From NCBI GenBank assembly GCA_023091735.1, contig JALKBU010000171.1, forward strand, positions 1 to 64,000: a stretch of 64,000 nt of DNA, given 5' to 3'. The notes beneath the pieces were generated by a model, which saw only the letters and a list, made by a program, of their open reading frames with translations, was not told where the DNA came from and made no database searches. The DNA comes from Trichomonas tenax (taxonomy: Eukaryota > Parabasalia > Trichomonadida > Trichomonadidae). The position numbers were made by a program, and so were the translations under genes. Of this stretch, positions 19,653 to 30,980 are shown one piece after another (position 1 is the first letter of the stretch; every line of letters starts with the position of its first letter).

Positions 19653-22600
19653 ATGGAAACAGAGAGTGACACGAAATTAAGTCATTTAGACAGCTTTAAA
19701 ATCGCCTACGTTCAGAAAAATGAGCACGAACTTCAACCTGTATTTAATTCGTCGTTATCCTTTGCATCCATTATTTTATTATTTGTTTTTAATTTCTCTA
19801 TTAATACAAGCGTACTTATTCAGCATTCTCAAATTAACATACAGCGATGAAAATGATACATTGATACCTTTACTTCAAATAATTTCGCGAATTGTTTTAT
19901 TGAATATTCCGAATGTTGACCCATACGATTTTGTATGAAGTGTATTTTTTGTTTATATCTGTTATTTCGTGCTCTACGGATATATTTATTCATGCTACAA
20001 GCACAAAGGTTATATTTTCGCGCCATTTTGCTATATTTTCATGATTATGGATTCATTCCTACATATAATATTCTTGCTGATGGTTTTAAAGCAATCTGTA
20101 TCGACATTTTACAAATATTTAAATACAACGCAAGAAAGTGCAGACGTAATTCTTTATGCTTCAGTTATTATGCTCGCAAACACATTTAGCAGCTTCTTGT
20201 ATTCTTTTACGAGAAACTTCGTTTTATTATCTGTTCTTCCTGCAGAAAATTACCTTTATGTACCTTATTTTCTTTTCTTTATGACATTGTCTAACATCAA
20301 TAGTATAGGATACACATTCAATAGCAAAGAATACTTCATTTTCCCTGCAACAATTGCTTTATTCTTTGGCTTATTCGGTTTTTTTGAAGCCGTTAGTTAA
20401 TAACATTTACATAGCTTTGTCATCGTTTATTATTTCAATCTGTATTTTTACTTTTGTTATTCTATTAATATTCGTTTCTCCGTATTTCCCACAATCTACA
20501 ATTTTATGCTTTAATATCGCTATAGCACTAATATGCTCGGTAATTTTCTTATTCATTTACTACAAAAACAAAAAGAAAGCCAGATTCGCGATTAAATCTC
20601 CAGATTTTACACAGGATTGCAAGAATGCCACCGAGGCAGCTTTACTATACTTTTATGCTGCAATGCAAGGATGCCCACAAGTTTACAATTGCACGCACAT
20701 TGAAGATTTACAAAGAAGATTTGGCGATGATTCAGCGATAAGTTAGTATTTGTGCATTAGTGAAATGTTTCTTCCACAATTTCCGAAGAATATTATTACA
20801 AAACCAGCTAAATTCATCAAAACCGGCGAAGTTTTTTTTTGCAAATTACATCAAGGACTTACAAATCCTGGTTATAAGGAAGATTTTATATCTATGCACC
20901 ACATCTGTGCTTTAGACATATACAATTACCTTAAGAAATGCAGTGAATCATTAATGACAATTACTGATTTAATTTTCAACGAATCATTCGACATTATTTT
21001 CTTCAACACAGGCAGAACTTCCATCATTTTCGAAGAGTGTTTCCAGAGAATTATAAACTTTATGCAGATGTTCCCTATTTCTCCTTATATCGAGATAATA
21101 TCGAACATGTTCTTAAGTCTCTGTCCTTCCGAATTCCACAGAAAAGAAATTGAGTTCTGGCAAAAAGTTACTTGGAAAAAGTGTATCATCAAGCTGTTGA
21201 CAACAAATACAAGTTTTAGTACAAAGCAGCCATCAAGAATGCACCAAACAGATCCCCACGTTTTAAAGAAATTGCAGATGAAATAAGCGAAAATAAAGTC
21301 GATAACTTCATTAAGTTCAAAGGTCTATATTCATACTCAGGCAAAGGTTTCTTGATGTGGATTGCTTTCTTCGCAATATTTTACACCCACTTCATGTATG
21401 GTTATTATCTTCAACTCGATTATCATACTGCAATAGAAACGTCAAATTCGATTGTGTCGACACTATTCAATCTTACAAAATCTTGCAAATGTCACAAGTT
21501 TCATTCCATTGTATAGTTTCATGGAACAAGGAACGATCCGTCATCCACAGCTTTACACAACAAATGCGTTAGATTACATTCAATCCACGCTTAATCAATG
21601 CGTTAGTTTCTTCGATTTCATTCGAAGATCCAATTTCAACGTTTTTATTTCACATTACTACAATTCATTATACAATGCCGTCAAAATTCCTGACAATCAA
21701 ACACAGCAGACAATATCACATGCTTTTTACCATAATTTAATGTATATTTATGAAAGTGTTTTAAACTCCCTATCAGATGAAGAACCATTGCAAATTGACG
21801 AACCAGTTTACTGCAAATACGTTGATAAACTTCAAAAATTCAATGATGATTTATATAATGCTACAGTAACAGCATCTGATTATCCAACTTATATTCTACA
21901 ACATTCATTCGCTCACACATTTATATCATACTCATCAATATACTTAGTTTTATTTGTATTTGTCGTAATTTTATTCCATTTAGCTTATAAGCGCGAACAT
22001 TCATTCTACTACGAACTGAAGAAAGTATCAAAGAGTTTCTTGGTTAGACTGAAGGGATTCTACAGGAAAACATCAGAATTATCATCAGAAATCGAATCAA
22101 AGTTTGTCATTGCTAAAAAGAATGATGAAGTTCTTGCAACACCTGGAAATATGCCTCTTGTTTCTTTAATTTATCTTCCAACAGTTTTGATGTATATCTT
22201 CTTATCTCTCAAATGCTATGTTGGAACAGTAAACAATAGATCTGAAACACTTGGATATTTGACGAGTTTCCAAATTCAGCTTTCCAAAGCGAACACAAAC
22301 GGTATTATCAAAATCCACAATATCAGTTGCCAAAACACTCAAGAAGTCTTGGATCATTTGAACAGCGCACTGTACATGACGTCTAATTTATCTCTTACTA
22401 AGTGGGGAGACAGCACAGGATTCTGCACACAATGCTATCAGAGATATTACCAGATTTTCGCCGAATCGGCAACATTAATTGAGCAAGACTCATCAATCCA
22501 ACTTCAATTGATCCAAAATGTCATCCAGTCGATTATCAATACATCAGATCTCTCTAACGCCACGCATAAAACAATATTAATGTCGTATAGAGCAACAATC

Positions 22601-23759
22601 ATAGACGAGATCAACAAAACAAAAGCAGAAATATTGAATTCCCCTGCAGGAAATATTTCAAATATGCCAATTTTGTTCTTCATTTTGCACTATCTTTGCC
22701 TTATTTTCTTGATCGCATATCTGGTTCACATTTTCATGCTACAAACACTTTGACATCCCATATTTCATTCTCTCGATGACTCTTGAAAATGCAAAATTAC
22801 TCGACAGAACAAACTCCATTTCAGATATCATCGACTCTTCATTCACTCTTTCTACAAAGAAGGAAGAAAAAAAGATTGAGAACTTCACGAAAGAGTTCTG
22901 CAACAAGATGACAACACCAGTTATGATTATCGATTGCGAAATCAAACATTTGTATTCAAACGACGAAGCTTCAAGCATCTTCTTTATTTCGAAAGAATGC
23001 AAAGATAATTTATCATTGTTCGAGATATTGAAAGACGATTTCATTGAAGAAGGCACAAACAAGAAGATTCGGCAGTTAATTAATGAATTCGCATACAGGT
23101 GATATCACACAATCAGGACATACAAGATTTTAGGCACAATTAACTCAGTCTCTGATCATATTTTGTCATCAAAAGAAAAATCTATGAAGATCAACTACGA
23201 ACTTTCAATTTTCCCAATATATACAACACAGAAACATTTCTCTCAGCTGATCATGATTTTCACACCAGAAGCAGAATTCGCAAACTACTCGAACTTCCTT
23301 GCAGAATCCAGAAAACTCCCAGTCACAATCAGGAACGAATATATCATGAAAGACTTCCAGATGTCAGAGCTCAAGCGTTCGAACATCATCAAGGAGACGA
23401 AGAGCGGCATTGTTGCCATTGTCAGAGTTAAAACGGAATTCGTCGAGAAGGCCCCACAAGTTATCGACCAAGTTTTCAGGCGTTTCGATGTCATCATTTC
23501 TCAATCGAAAGTCTTCAGATACTACAGAACGCACGCATCAATGTATTGCTTCGGAACTGATTTCTCACACGAAACGGAGTTCACGCCATTCATCGTTCAC
23601 AAGATTATTCTTGTCATCAGAGCAATGTTTGACGAAGCAGGAAAAGTCTCTCTTGACATGATCAATGTTGCACAACTTGACAAGATTATGATAAGAAGGT
23701 CTGTTTTGGACATGAACAATCTCAGCGGCATAATGCCAGAACTTGTCGTTGCGAAGTGA
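19653..23759 (+). pseudogene. Decayed multi-membrane nucleotidyl cyclase-like receptor gene
   Basis: The pieces read as one protein of about 1360 residues: a start (METESDTKLSHLDSF), a multi-span membrane region to about 20560, a cytosolic/extracellular part, further membrane helices at about 21360, 21930, 22180 and 22670, a PAS-like segment (TTPVMIIDCEIKHLYSNDEA) near 22910, and a C-terminal cyclase-like domain (GIVAIVRVKTEF, RRFDVIISQSKVFRYYRTHA). This is the layout of the large trichomonad adenylate/guanylate cyclase-like family. Damage: frame changes near 19725, 20385 (in a T7 run), 21175, 21455 and 22735, and in-frame stops TGA at 19936, TAG near 20744, TAG at 21217 and TGA near 23100. 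The cyclase part also lacks the usual metal-binding Asp pair, so it may have been catalytically dead earlier. Confidence 0.75.
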
Positions 23760-23893
23760 TTCTATATATTATTTTTTGTTTTCAATAAATTTGTAATTTT
23801 TTTATTATTATTCAAAACATCTTTCGATATATTTGCAATGAATGCAGATGGTACATGATTTTGAGCAAAAATTGCATTTCTTCCATGAATATA

Positions 23894-24886
23894 TTATTGT
23901 GCGCCTTTGCTTCGGAGTATATTTCGCATATCTTCGTTATTGGCAACATCTAAAGCTGTTTGACCATTTTCAGATTTTTCATTAACAAGTATTCCAGGCA
24001 ATGATAATAAATACTCAGCAATCTCATAATTTTCATGATTAGAGGCAGTATAAAGAAGAGGATATTTTCTTGGCCCTCTATTAATATTATAATTTGGAAG
24101 TTTTGTCAAAAATTTGACAGTTTCAATGTTACCTTTAGCAATAAGCCACGTACAGACATCATTACGATTAATGTCCAAAGCAATAGGGTCAGCCCCATTC
24201 TGAACAAGAATTTTGCACAAAGAGAAATTATTTTGATAACCCGACTCAATCAAAATATTTCGATCGCAAGAGCCTTTAACATCGTGGTATTTATGATCAA
24301 TGGCATATTTAATAGTTTCTTGATCATTGCTTGTTGCACAGTCACTAAGTATTTTGTATATTTGATTAAAATTTGAGTTAATAGGTTGAATAGATGAAAT
24401 TTTCTTGATATTTTCATTCTCTTTTGGATTGAGTGAGAATATCTCTTGATTATATATTTTCAGATTGTTTCTAGGGATTGGCTTTGATGAATTATTATCA
24501 TTTTCATTTTGAATTTTGCTGCCATTAATTTGCAAATATGATGCAATTGCAGTGAATAATGGAGTTTTTAAACTTGTCGAAAAAGCGTTGATGAGACGAC
24601 TGATCGTTTTCATATCAGTAACAATGTTCATTGTAACATTCTGGAGGATGCGCAGTAAGTCATTAACTTCAAAGTGCATCTTGCAGTTTGATAAGAAAAC
24701 AATCAACTCGTTCGGCTCAAAATCACGGTAATTTATGATGGAGATGATCTCATTCACACTCTTCGATTTATAGAAACCTTCGTTGTTGATATATTTGTCA
24801 AACGATTCAGCCATCATCTTAAAATCTGGACACAATGACATTGAAATGTCACTTTTCAAAGTATTTTTTCTAACATTTTTCCCCAT
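23894..24886 (-). CDS. Ankyrin-repeat protein with trichomonad-type N-terminal domain
   Basis: A 330-residue protein. Residues about 25-120 are a helical N-terminal region of the kind found before ankyrin repeats in the many trichomonad DUF3447-type proteins (SVNEIISIINYRDFEPNELI). Residues about 185-325 are five degenerate ankyrin repeats (ILVQNGADPIALDINRNDVC, YPLLYTASNHENYEIAEYLL, NGQTALDVANNEDM). Binding partner unknown; this family is large in trichomonads. It lies tail-to-tail with the decayed cyclase gene. Clean ATG at 24886. Confidence 0.85.
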   Translation of the reverse strand: MGKNVRKNTLKSDISMSLCPDFKMMAESFDKYINNEGFYKSKSVNEIISIINYRDFEPNELIVFLSNCKMHFEVNDLLRILQNVTMNIVTDMKTISRLINAFSTSLKTPLFTAIASYLQINGSKIQNENDNNSSKPIPRNNLKIYNQEIFSLNPKENENIKKISSIQPINSNFNQIYKILSDCATSNDQETIKYAIDHKYHDVKGSCDRNILIESGYQNNFSLCKILVQNGADPIALDINRNDVCTWLIAKGNIETVKFLTKLPNYNINRGPRKYPLLYTASNHENYEIAEYLLSLPGILVNEKSENGQTALDVANNEDMRNILRSKGAQ

Positions 24887-25055
24887 TATTTTTAAGTTAG
24901 ATTATTTTCGAGATAAGAATTGCTTATAATGAAGCACATCATAAATTTATATAATCTCATTTTTCATCTTAATATACATCATAATAAAAATTCTTCAAAG
25001 AATTTGAAAAATAAACCGTTTAAGAGTGTAAACTGAAAAAAATAAAAACGAAACA

Positions 25056-25696
25056 TTACATTGAAACTAAACATCCAACACAATAAAATGTGCTTTGTTG
25101 AGCAATATTATATATAATCTTATCATAAGAAATAACAGGTTTTGGATTCACAACAATCACGCTTTTAGAACAAAAAGCTGTTAATTGATATTCGGGTTTA
25201 ACATAAACCGACACATACCTGAAATCATATCGATTCTTATTTTGAACACACTCAAATGATGTACCTGAATAGTAGACTGATCGAAGCTGCGGCGTATATT
25301 CTAGAAACCATTTCTTTGAGGATTTAACAGTTGCCGCAACTTGGGAATATACGAGGAATAAAATGCCAATAGCTCTGCACTGAGAGTCTGGTTCGAAATC
25401 ATTTTTCAAAATGCATGTCGTTCAATCAAGTGCCCAGTCCAATATTTCAATAAATGTTCTTGGAATGAAAACGTATGTAATATCTGTTTTTCGGAAAGCT
25501 TGGTTACCAAGGGCATTAATAGTATAGCGTTTATTTTCATACTATTAATGGTAAGAGGTATCTTTGTGTTAGATCTGTTAATAAATGTGTTACCTGAAGC
25601 CTCATCTGAGAAATAATCTGAGTTATTGAGGTTCCCAATTATCATTACATCTCCATTTATTAAGTAATTAAATAATCCAATTTGAATCTGGTTCAA
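25056..25696 (-). pseudogene. Decayed BspA-like surface protein, copy 1
   Basis: Minus-strand pieces in different frames read as one BspA/LRR_5-type protein: QIGLFNYLINGDVMIIGNLN, then INALGNQAFRKTDITYVFIP, then DFEPDSQCRAIG and YTPQLRSVYYSGTSFECVQN. The signature ALGNQAF...IPRTF is the treponema-pallidum-type leucine-rich repeat used by BspA-like surface proteins of trichomonads. At least two frame changes and an in-frame stop (after LDWALD) break it, and there is no ATG. It is homologous to the next unit at 25802, so the two are a tandem pair. Confidence 0.65.
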
Positions 25697-25801
25697 TGAA
25701 TATCTTTACATAAATTGACGGTCGTGTCAATTTTTATCCGTTATTTGAAACGATACGACGTAGTAACATCACTTTTTGTAAATATTCATATATTTTAGTA
25801 A

Positions 25802-26468
25802 TTATATAAAAAAGAAAGGAGACAGATAATATATGGGTCTAAAACTTCCTCTATTTATAATATTGTAAGTTACAGGTCCTTGTGTTGAAAATTTATCTAC
25901 TATAACTACATCCTTGATACAAAGAGATGTAGAATTATAATAAGGAAGAACGTAAATATTCATGCTTGTCAATGATGTGAGATTTTTATCACATTGCAAA
26001 TAATTTCCTGGATAATATATTGAATTGAGCTTTGTTACACTATCAATGAACTGTTTTGCAATGTAATTCACTGAAGCTGGAAACTATATATAGTTTAGAA
26101 ATCAAAGAGCCAACTAGAAATGAAATACCAATGGTCTCCAACGAAGAATCTGGCTCAAAATCAATCCTAGTAAGCTGCTTTGTCCAATCCAAAGCATAAT
26201 CCAATATTGAAACAATGGTACGCGGAATGAAAATATATGTTATTTCGGTCCAACAAAATGCTTAATTTCCAATTACAGTTACAATATACTGAGTATCATT
26301 GTAATATATTACATAAGGAACTTTGACGCGAATCTGTGCAAAAGATTTATTGATAAAAGCATTTCCACTCATAGCAGTCGTATAATGAGCCGATGTATTA
26401 ACGATACCAAGAGTAGCAACTTCTCCATTGATTAAATAGTTAAATAGGCCTATTTGAATCCGAGTCAA
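25802..26468 (-). pseudogene. Decayed BspA-like surface protein, copy 2
   Basis: Same architecture as the 25056 unit: RIQIGLFNYLINGEVATLGI, YYNDTQYIVTVIGN, then a TAA where a Gln codon would be, AFCWTEITYIFIPRTIVSIL, DFEPDSSLETIGISF, and after a frame change VTKLNSIYYPGNYLQCDKNL. No ATG at the front. The alignment of both copies over their whole length shows a tandem duplication followed by independent decay. Confidence 0.65.
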
Positions 26469-26731
26469 TTTACATTGATGTGATTGTCACTTTTAGAATG
26501 TTAAAATGAACTAAATAAGGTTAAATAACATTTTTATGAGAAATCAAACTCAAATATATTTATAACCGAGACACAATACATTGGTATTGAAAGCTTTTTG
26601 ATTCTATTTGCTGTTATATCTTTATAATAAAATTTTGAAAATGATCTTTGCTCTTTGGATTTAGTATAGGAATAAAATCGCCAACTGTTCCTTTGGAACA
26701 GTCATGTCCATATCCATCAATCATAACTGCA

Positions 26732-27232
26732 TTAAGGAATGAAAGTGATGCTCTGGTTGGTCATTTTGATGGAACTTTCGGTCGATGATTTATCAATCGC
26801 AAGACATCCTTCATATCTCGAATTATATAATGAACCTCCTGCTGTACCAACACGATTCCACCATCCCGATATAAACCCTGCAGATCCACCGCTTCCAAAA
26901 TATCCACCAATGCCCGCATAACTTTTCTGCCCAAAATAAGAACTATTATTACTGGAGTTAATAATAATTCCACCATTTCCTCCTTCATATTGGGTTCCTG
27001 GGCTTCCTGGAGCATGAATGTCGTTATATGAAGCGTTCATTCCAACAAGGCCTATATATCCTTTAAGGTCTCCTTCATACCCATAATCACTCTCTGTAAC
27101 AGCTACTAAAAGACATCTTTCTTCTAAGCGGACATTGGCACAATTTCCACCAGAGCCTGTAACAATAATGCAACTTTTGAGGGAATCAAATTCATGCCAA
27201 TAATTTTTGTATTTAAATTTAATATCTGACAC
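26732..27232 (-). pseudogene. 5'-truncated glycine-rich protein fragment
   Basis: Open for 166 codons without an ATG; the frame is closed upstream by a TGA near 27258. It reads SDIKFKYKNYWHEFDSLKSC, then ends in a glycine/asparagine-rich half (GGNGGIIINSSNNSSYFGQK, GIGGYFGSGGSAG). It resembles glycine-rich surface protein pieces, but I do not recognise a family. Its first 75 bases recur inverted at 27557-27645, so a larger locus has been rearranged here. Confidence 0.5.
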
Positions 27233-27250
27233 ACTATTTGGTGGATGATG
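27160..27250 (-). repeat. Inverted repeat, arm 1
   Basis: The first about 90 bases of the glycine-rich fragment (ATCATCCACCAAATAGTGTG, then the SDIKFKYKNYWHEFDSLKS codons) match 27557-27645 on the plus strand with about seven differences. Confidence 0.65.
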
Positions 27251-27802
27251 TTGAATTTTTCATTCCAATTAGGAAAAAAATGTAGATTTTTCGATTTAAG
27301 GATTCCCTCATTTTATTGTCATTATTTGAACTTACATTAATTTGATGATTAGATGGAAATTTGCTACTTTAGATTCATCTACATTAAGTGATTCAATAAC
27401 TAAGATCAATTTCATAGGAATAATCAATTGATTAAAATGAATGTTTCTTCTCAACTTAAGTAAACCTGGGTAATGAAAAACTCAAGAAATAATGCTGTAA
27501 TATTTTTAATGTAAATGCAAGTTTCATGATATATATAACAATTCTTCGAAAATTCAAAATCATCCACTAAATGGTGCGTCAGATATTAAACTTGAATACA
27601 AAAATTATTGGCATGAATTTGATTCCCTCAAAAGTCGCATTATTAATAATAAAAACAATCATTGTTTATTCAGATTCAAAAATTCGCGATTTATTTTGAA
27701 CTCTTGATGAAAAACATATATAATGCCAAAAAATGGTTTAACTTTAGATAATGAATAGACTTGAGAAAGAATGCAAAAAATACATTTATCAAAACAAAAG
27801 AA
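27251..27802. other. AT-rich spacer around the orphan copy
   Basis: Apart from the inverted repeat arm, no supported feature. Confidence 0.45.
27557..27645 (+). repeat. Inverted repeat, arm 2 (orphan gene start)
   Basis: Plus-strand copy coding SDIKLEYKNYWHEFDSLKS and then degrading into AT-rich sequence (INNKN). It is an orphan piece of the same gene family, about 300 bases from arm 1 and in opposite orientation. Confidence 0.6.
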
Positions 27803-29608
27803 TTAACAAGAAATGAGGGTTCCGAAAACATCAAATTTTGCAAGCTGCAAATTCATATTACGGGCAGAATTGACATCGGTTTGCATCAGCTCAAAATACT
27901 TAAATTTAGAGGATGGAATTCTCAAGGGGAAATATTTTTTTGCAAAACTTATGGGAAACTTTGAACCTTTTTTGGTATCGATGATAGTCCAAGTGTTTCC
28001 ATCTGGCGATCCACTGACTTTCCATGAAACCAGATGTCCATTGCTGCTGTATCCTGTTTGAATAACATAACCAACAATTGAAGCAAGATGATGATTTAAT
28101 TTAATGCGAATGTATGAACAATGCTTGTTAGCAGTAACGAATACATCGTGTTTCGAGTTATTAAACAAATTTTCAATATTTCCGGGATTCATGGCATTGA
28201 CAGAAGATGCTGTTGCAGAAATATATTGACCTGATATCAACTCCTTTGATTGAATGTTCCAAAGGGAGTTGAATATTCCAGCAAACGGATTATCTTCTTT
28301 ATAATCTATTGAACGAGGAATAAAATTCATTCTAAATGCGCTTAAATCGAATGATTGATCTGTTTTATCATATTTAAGCGTGACTTCGCTATCAAACTTT
28401 GCTCTAGAGCTTAGGAGAGACATTGATAATCTATAGTCATTAAGATCAACAACTGAATCAGGAAGATCTAAAAATTCGAGAATAAATTTCTTGTTAAGAT
28501 CGGCCATTTTAACATTTTTGATTAAAGTCTTAAACTTCTGAGGATTGCTTCTTAAATAAGATAACACCCAATGAAAGTGTGAGACCTCATCTTTGACACA
28601 GAAAGAAGGGGAACATATGATTAATTCGAGAATTGATGTTGGAAGTGTTGTGAAAACTGGAAAATTTCGAACTTCTTCAAACATCGATGCAATTGTGTGA
28701 ATTAATGTTGCATTGATCTCTCCAATATCGTAGAAACTCTTAATCAAGCGAATAATAGAATTTGGTTCAGTTGCTGAATTTATAAAATTACTTGCATTCG
28801 ATGCTAATGTTTTCATTCCTAATTTTTCTGCCATTGTAAGAATGAAAGGAGCATTTGTGACTGTTATATCTATAGTCTTTCCTTGGAAGTACCTTTCAAA
28901 TAAATAAAAAGGGCCACAAATTCTTGGCACGAAGTAATGCTTTAATCCAGGATCTTTCGTCAATTCCTGCGCAATTGTACTCGATAAACAATAAACAGCG
29001 CCACTCCAACAATAATATTTATTTTCGTAATGATAGATAGTAAAATCGAATTTATCTGGATTTGCTAATATCGATGTGTTAAATTGTGTTTTTGGAATAA
29101 TAATCGAAGAAAATATTTGAGTTAAACTGACTATTCGAATTGGAGATCCAGACACAACCATTCCATCTATATTCTTCTTGAACTTCTTTTTCTGTTGATC
29201 ATCTTGAAAAGCAACGACAATGCAAAATGGATCAAATGTAAATAAAGGATCGTGAATCCTAATTGCTGTAGCGCCATTCTGCATAAATGTTTTTACGCAA
29301 GATGTGTGATCATTGTATTGTTTTAATCCAAAAATTAACGCTAAAATTGGATTTAAGTAAAATTGGTCAACTTTCATTGCTGTTAACCCGTCAATTTTGG
29401 TTCCATTGTCGATGAAATCTTCAACTTGCGATGATTTTTTGAATTTAACGATAGCTACAGAAAGATGAATAAATTTTTTACCATCAACTTGTCTATAAAC
29501 GTGAATGGCCTCGATTCCCTTAAATTCACTGAGTTTGCTTTGAATTTCTGTGCAAGTTAATCCACAATTATCAAGGACTACCATAGCACATTTTTCATAA
29601 CTTTTCAT
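27803..29608 (-). CDS. BTB-like protein with C-terminal F5/8 (discoidin) domain
   Basis: A 601-residue protein. Residues about 8-80 have an RRM-like beta-alpha-beta order (AMVVLDNCGLTCTEI, LSVAIVKFKKSSQVEDFID), with a possible second one at 85-165. Residues about 185-300 look BTB-like (KFDFTIYHYENKYYCWSGAV, later GPFYLFERYFQGKTIDI), followed by a BACK-like helical part. Residues about 470-600 are an F5/8 type C-like sandwich (HCSYIRIKLNHHLASIVGYV, WKVSGSPDGNTWTIIDTKKG, YFELMQTDVN). BTB plus discoidin-like domains occur together in trichomonad proteins. It is probably cytosolic, since no signal peptide is seen. The start follows an initiator at 29613-29618. Confidence 0.8.
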   Translation of the reverse strand: MKSYEKCAMVVLDNCGLTCTEIQSKLSEFKGIEAIHVYRQVDGKKFIHLSVAIVKFKKSSQVEDFIDNGTKIDGLTAMKVDQFYLNPILALIFGLKQYNDHTSCVKTFMQNGATAIRIHDPLFTFDPFCIVVAFQDDQQKKKFKKNIDGMVVSGSPIRIVSLTQIFSSIIIPKTQFNTSILANPDKFDFTIYHYENKYYCWSGAVYCLSSTIAQELTKDPGLKHYFVPRICGPFYLFERYFQGKTIDITVTNAPFILTMAEKLGMKTLASNASNFINSATEPNSIIRLIKSFYDIGEINATLIHTIASMFEEVRNFPVFTTLPTSILELIICSPSFCVKDEVSHFHWVLSYLRSNPQKFKTLIKNVKMADLNKKFILEFLDLPDSVVDLNDYRLSMSLLSSRAKFDSEVTLKYDKTDQSFDLSAFRMNFIPRSIDYKEDNPFAGIFNSLWNIQSKELISGQYISATASSVNAMNPGNIENLFNNSKHDVFVTANKHCSYIRIKLNHHLASIVGYVIQTGYSSNGHLVSWKVSGSPDGNTWTIIDTKKGSKFPISFAKKYFPLRIPSSKFKYFELMQTDVNSARNMNLQLAKFDVFGTLISC

Positions 29609-29612
29609 CAAT

Positions 29613-29618
29613 AAATGA
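29613..29618 (-). promoter_or_regulatory. Initiator TCATTT
   Basis: On the minus strand TCATTT lies four bases before the ATG at 29608. It fits TCAYTW and predicts a leader of about 8 bases. Confidence 0.6.
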
Positions 29619-30338
29619 TTTTTGTCATCATTCTAGATTTATCATTTTTTCACCAAATTAAGGCCTTTCCACGTTTCGATTTCAATATTTATGATATTTT
29701 TATCATCAAATTTTTAATATTTAATTTTGAAGACTGTACATTTAGTGATTATCCATAAACGTTAAAGTGTAGTATTATATCCATTGCAAAATACATATTT
29801 ACCTTTGATATTTAACCATATTATATTTTTAAAAAATAAAGAGCTATATATATAACATTTTTTTAAACAGGACTTTATTGCAACATATCTGTGATCTCTA
29901 GATCTCTATTTTACATTTTCTATTAAATCCATTATTTTAATAATTTTTGATATCACTTTCACTGTATACTTTTGATTCATAAAAGTATACTTGTAGCTTT
30001 GAATCACTTCAAAATAAGTCTATTTTGATATAATTTTTTTTTTCATATTGCGTAAATCAATTTGGAGTGTATGCGTTAGTTTGATCAGCTCCCACTAAAG
30101 TTTAAGTATTTTCATATTTTTAACAGATTAACCCCAAATTCATAAAAATGTTTTGCGATTTAGCAAAACATGTTAATATAAGCTTTTTTGTTAATAAATA
30201 CAATACACTAAGCAAGTGTAGTTATTTACATATGTAGAAGTGAAGATCGAACACAAATATAGATTGGTCATATTATAATAAACGATATTATTTAATATGT
30301 GTGTAGGAAATAGGAATAAAAAGAGGCGGATGTTAAAC
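29619..30338. other. AT-rich spacer with two small hairpins
   Basis: Contains a hairpin around 29966-29992 (GTATACTTTT / AAAAGTATAC) and one at 30149-30172 (ATGTTTTGC / GCAAAACAT). No gene supported. Confidence 0.45.
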
Positions 30339-30623
30339 TTATTTAACAAGACGTCCGATCTTCACCTTTGCGATTAAAGCAGGTGAAATATATGAGTGAT
30401 GCTTCATGAAAAGTTCTGTCATGTCGCCGCCAGCGCATCCAACGATGATTTTTGGACCTCCTGGGTGCATTGCTAAGTACGGTGTCATATTGAAGACTTC
30501 GCCCTTGAAAGAGCACCAGCAGTCCTCAGCAGTGTTGTGCTTGGCGAGTTCCTCGCGTGTTATGTCCCCAACCCATGGAAGCTGCTTCTGCCTTTCTCCC
30601 CAAGCAATTTGCGCGGAAGCCAT
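30339..30623 (-). CDS. Small soluble cytochrome b5
   Basis: A 94-residue heme-binding domain. The first axial His is in AMHPGG (residue 53) and the second in FMKHHSYIS (75 or 76). EDCWCSFKGEVFNMTPYL matches the N-terminal half of the cytochrome b5 fold. The TPYLAMHPGG and GRLVK segments are closer to the cytochrome b5 domain of NCB5OR-type reductases than to microsomal b5. There is no membrane anchor and no reductase domain, so it is a soluble electron carrier needing a separate partner. Trichomonads lack ordinary heme synthesis, as far as I know, yet cytochrome b5 genes are known from such protists. Two TGACATGTAAA-type motifs lie 36-50 bases upstream. Confidence 0.92.
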   Translation of the reverse strand: MASAQIAWGERQKQLPWVGDITREELAKHNTAEDCWCSFKGEVFNMTPYLAMHPGGPKIIVGCAGGDMTELFMKHHSYISPALIAKVKIGRLVK

Positions 30624-30658
30624 TTGAATTAATAGTTATCTTTAATAGTTTACATAGA

Positions 30659-30689
30659 TTACACGTCAAAAATATTGTTTACATGTCGG
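30659..30689 (-). promoter_or_regulatory. Pair of TGACATGTAAA-type motifs upstream of cytochrome b5
   Basis: Read on the gene strand, CCGACATGTAAA (30689-30678) and TTTTTGACGTGTAA (30672-30659), both oriented with the gene, 36-66 bases before the ATG. Confidence 0.5.
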
Positions 30690-30980
30690 CTTTGGATGCA
30701 CATATTAATCGTCAAGCAAAAATATTCCCAGTTGAATATCACCAAACTACGGTTAGGTAAGAATGTTTTCCCAGTCATTAAGTATATGAGTAATGCACCA
30801 TTTTATTACATTTTCCCAAAAGTCAATATTGTAATGATAAATAGCACTATTTTCTTAAAAGGCTATTATCTGTTAATTCGTCGAGAGGTAATAAAATTGA
30901 CCAATATTAGAACTTTTATTACAATATGCTTGGTAAAAAAGTACATCAACAAATCAATAAGTTGCTATTGTTTTTATTGA

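Noticed and set aside
19936..23102. Reassigned TGA codon to explain stops in the cyclase gene
   Set aside because: CK2 and the 47064 gene end in TGA, and TAG stops and frame changes also occur in the same pseudogene.
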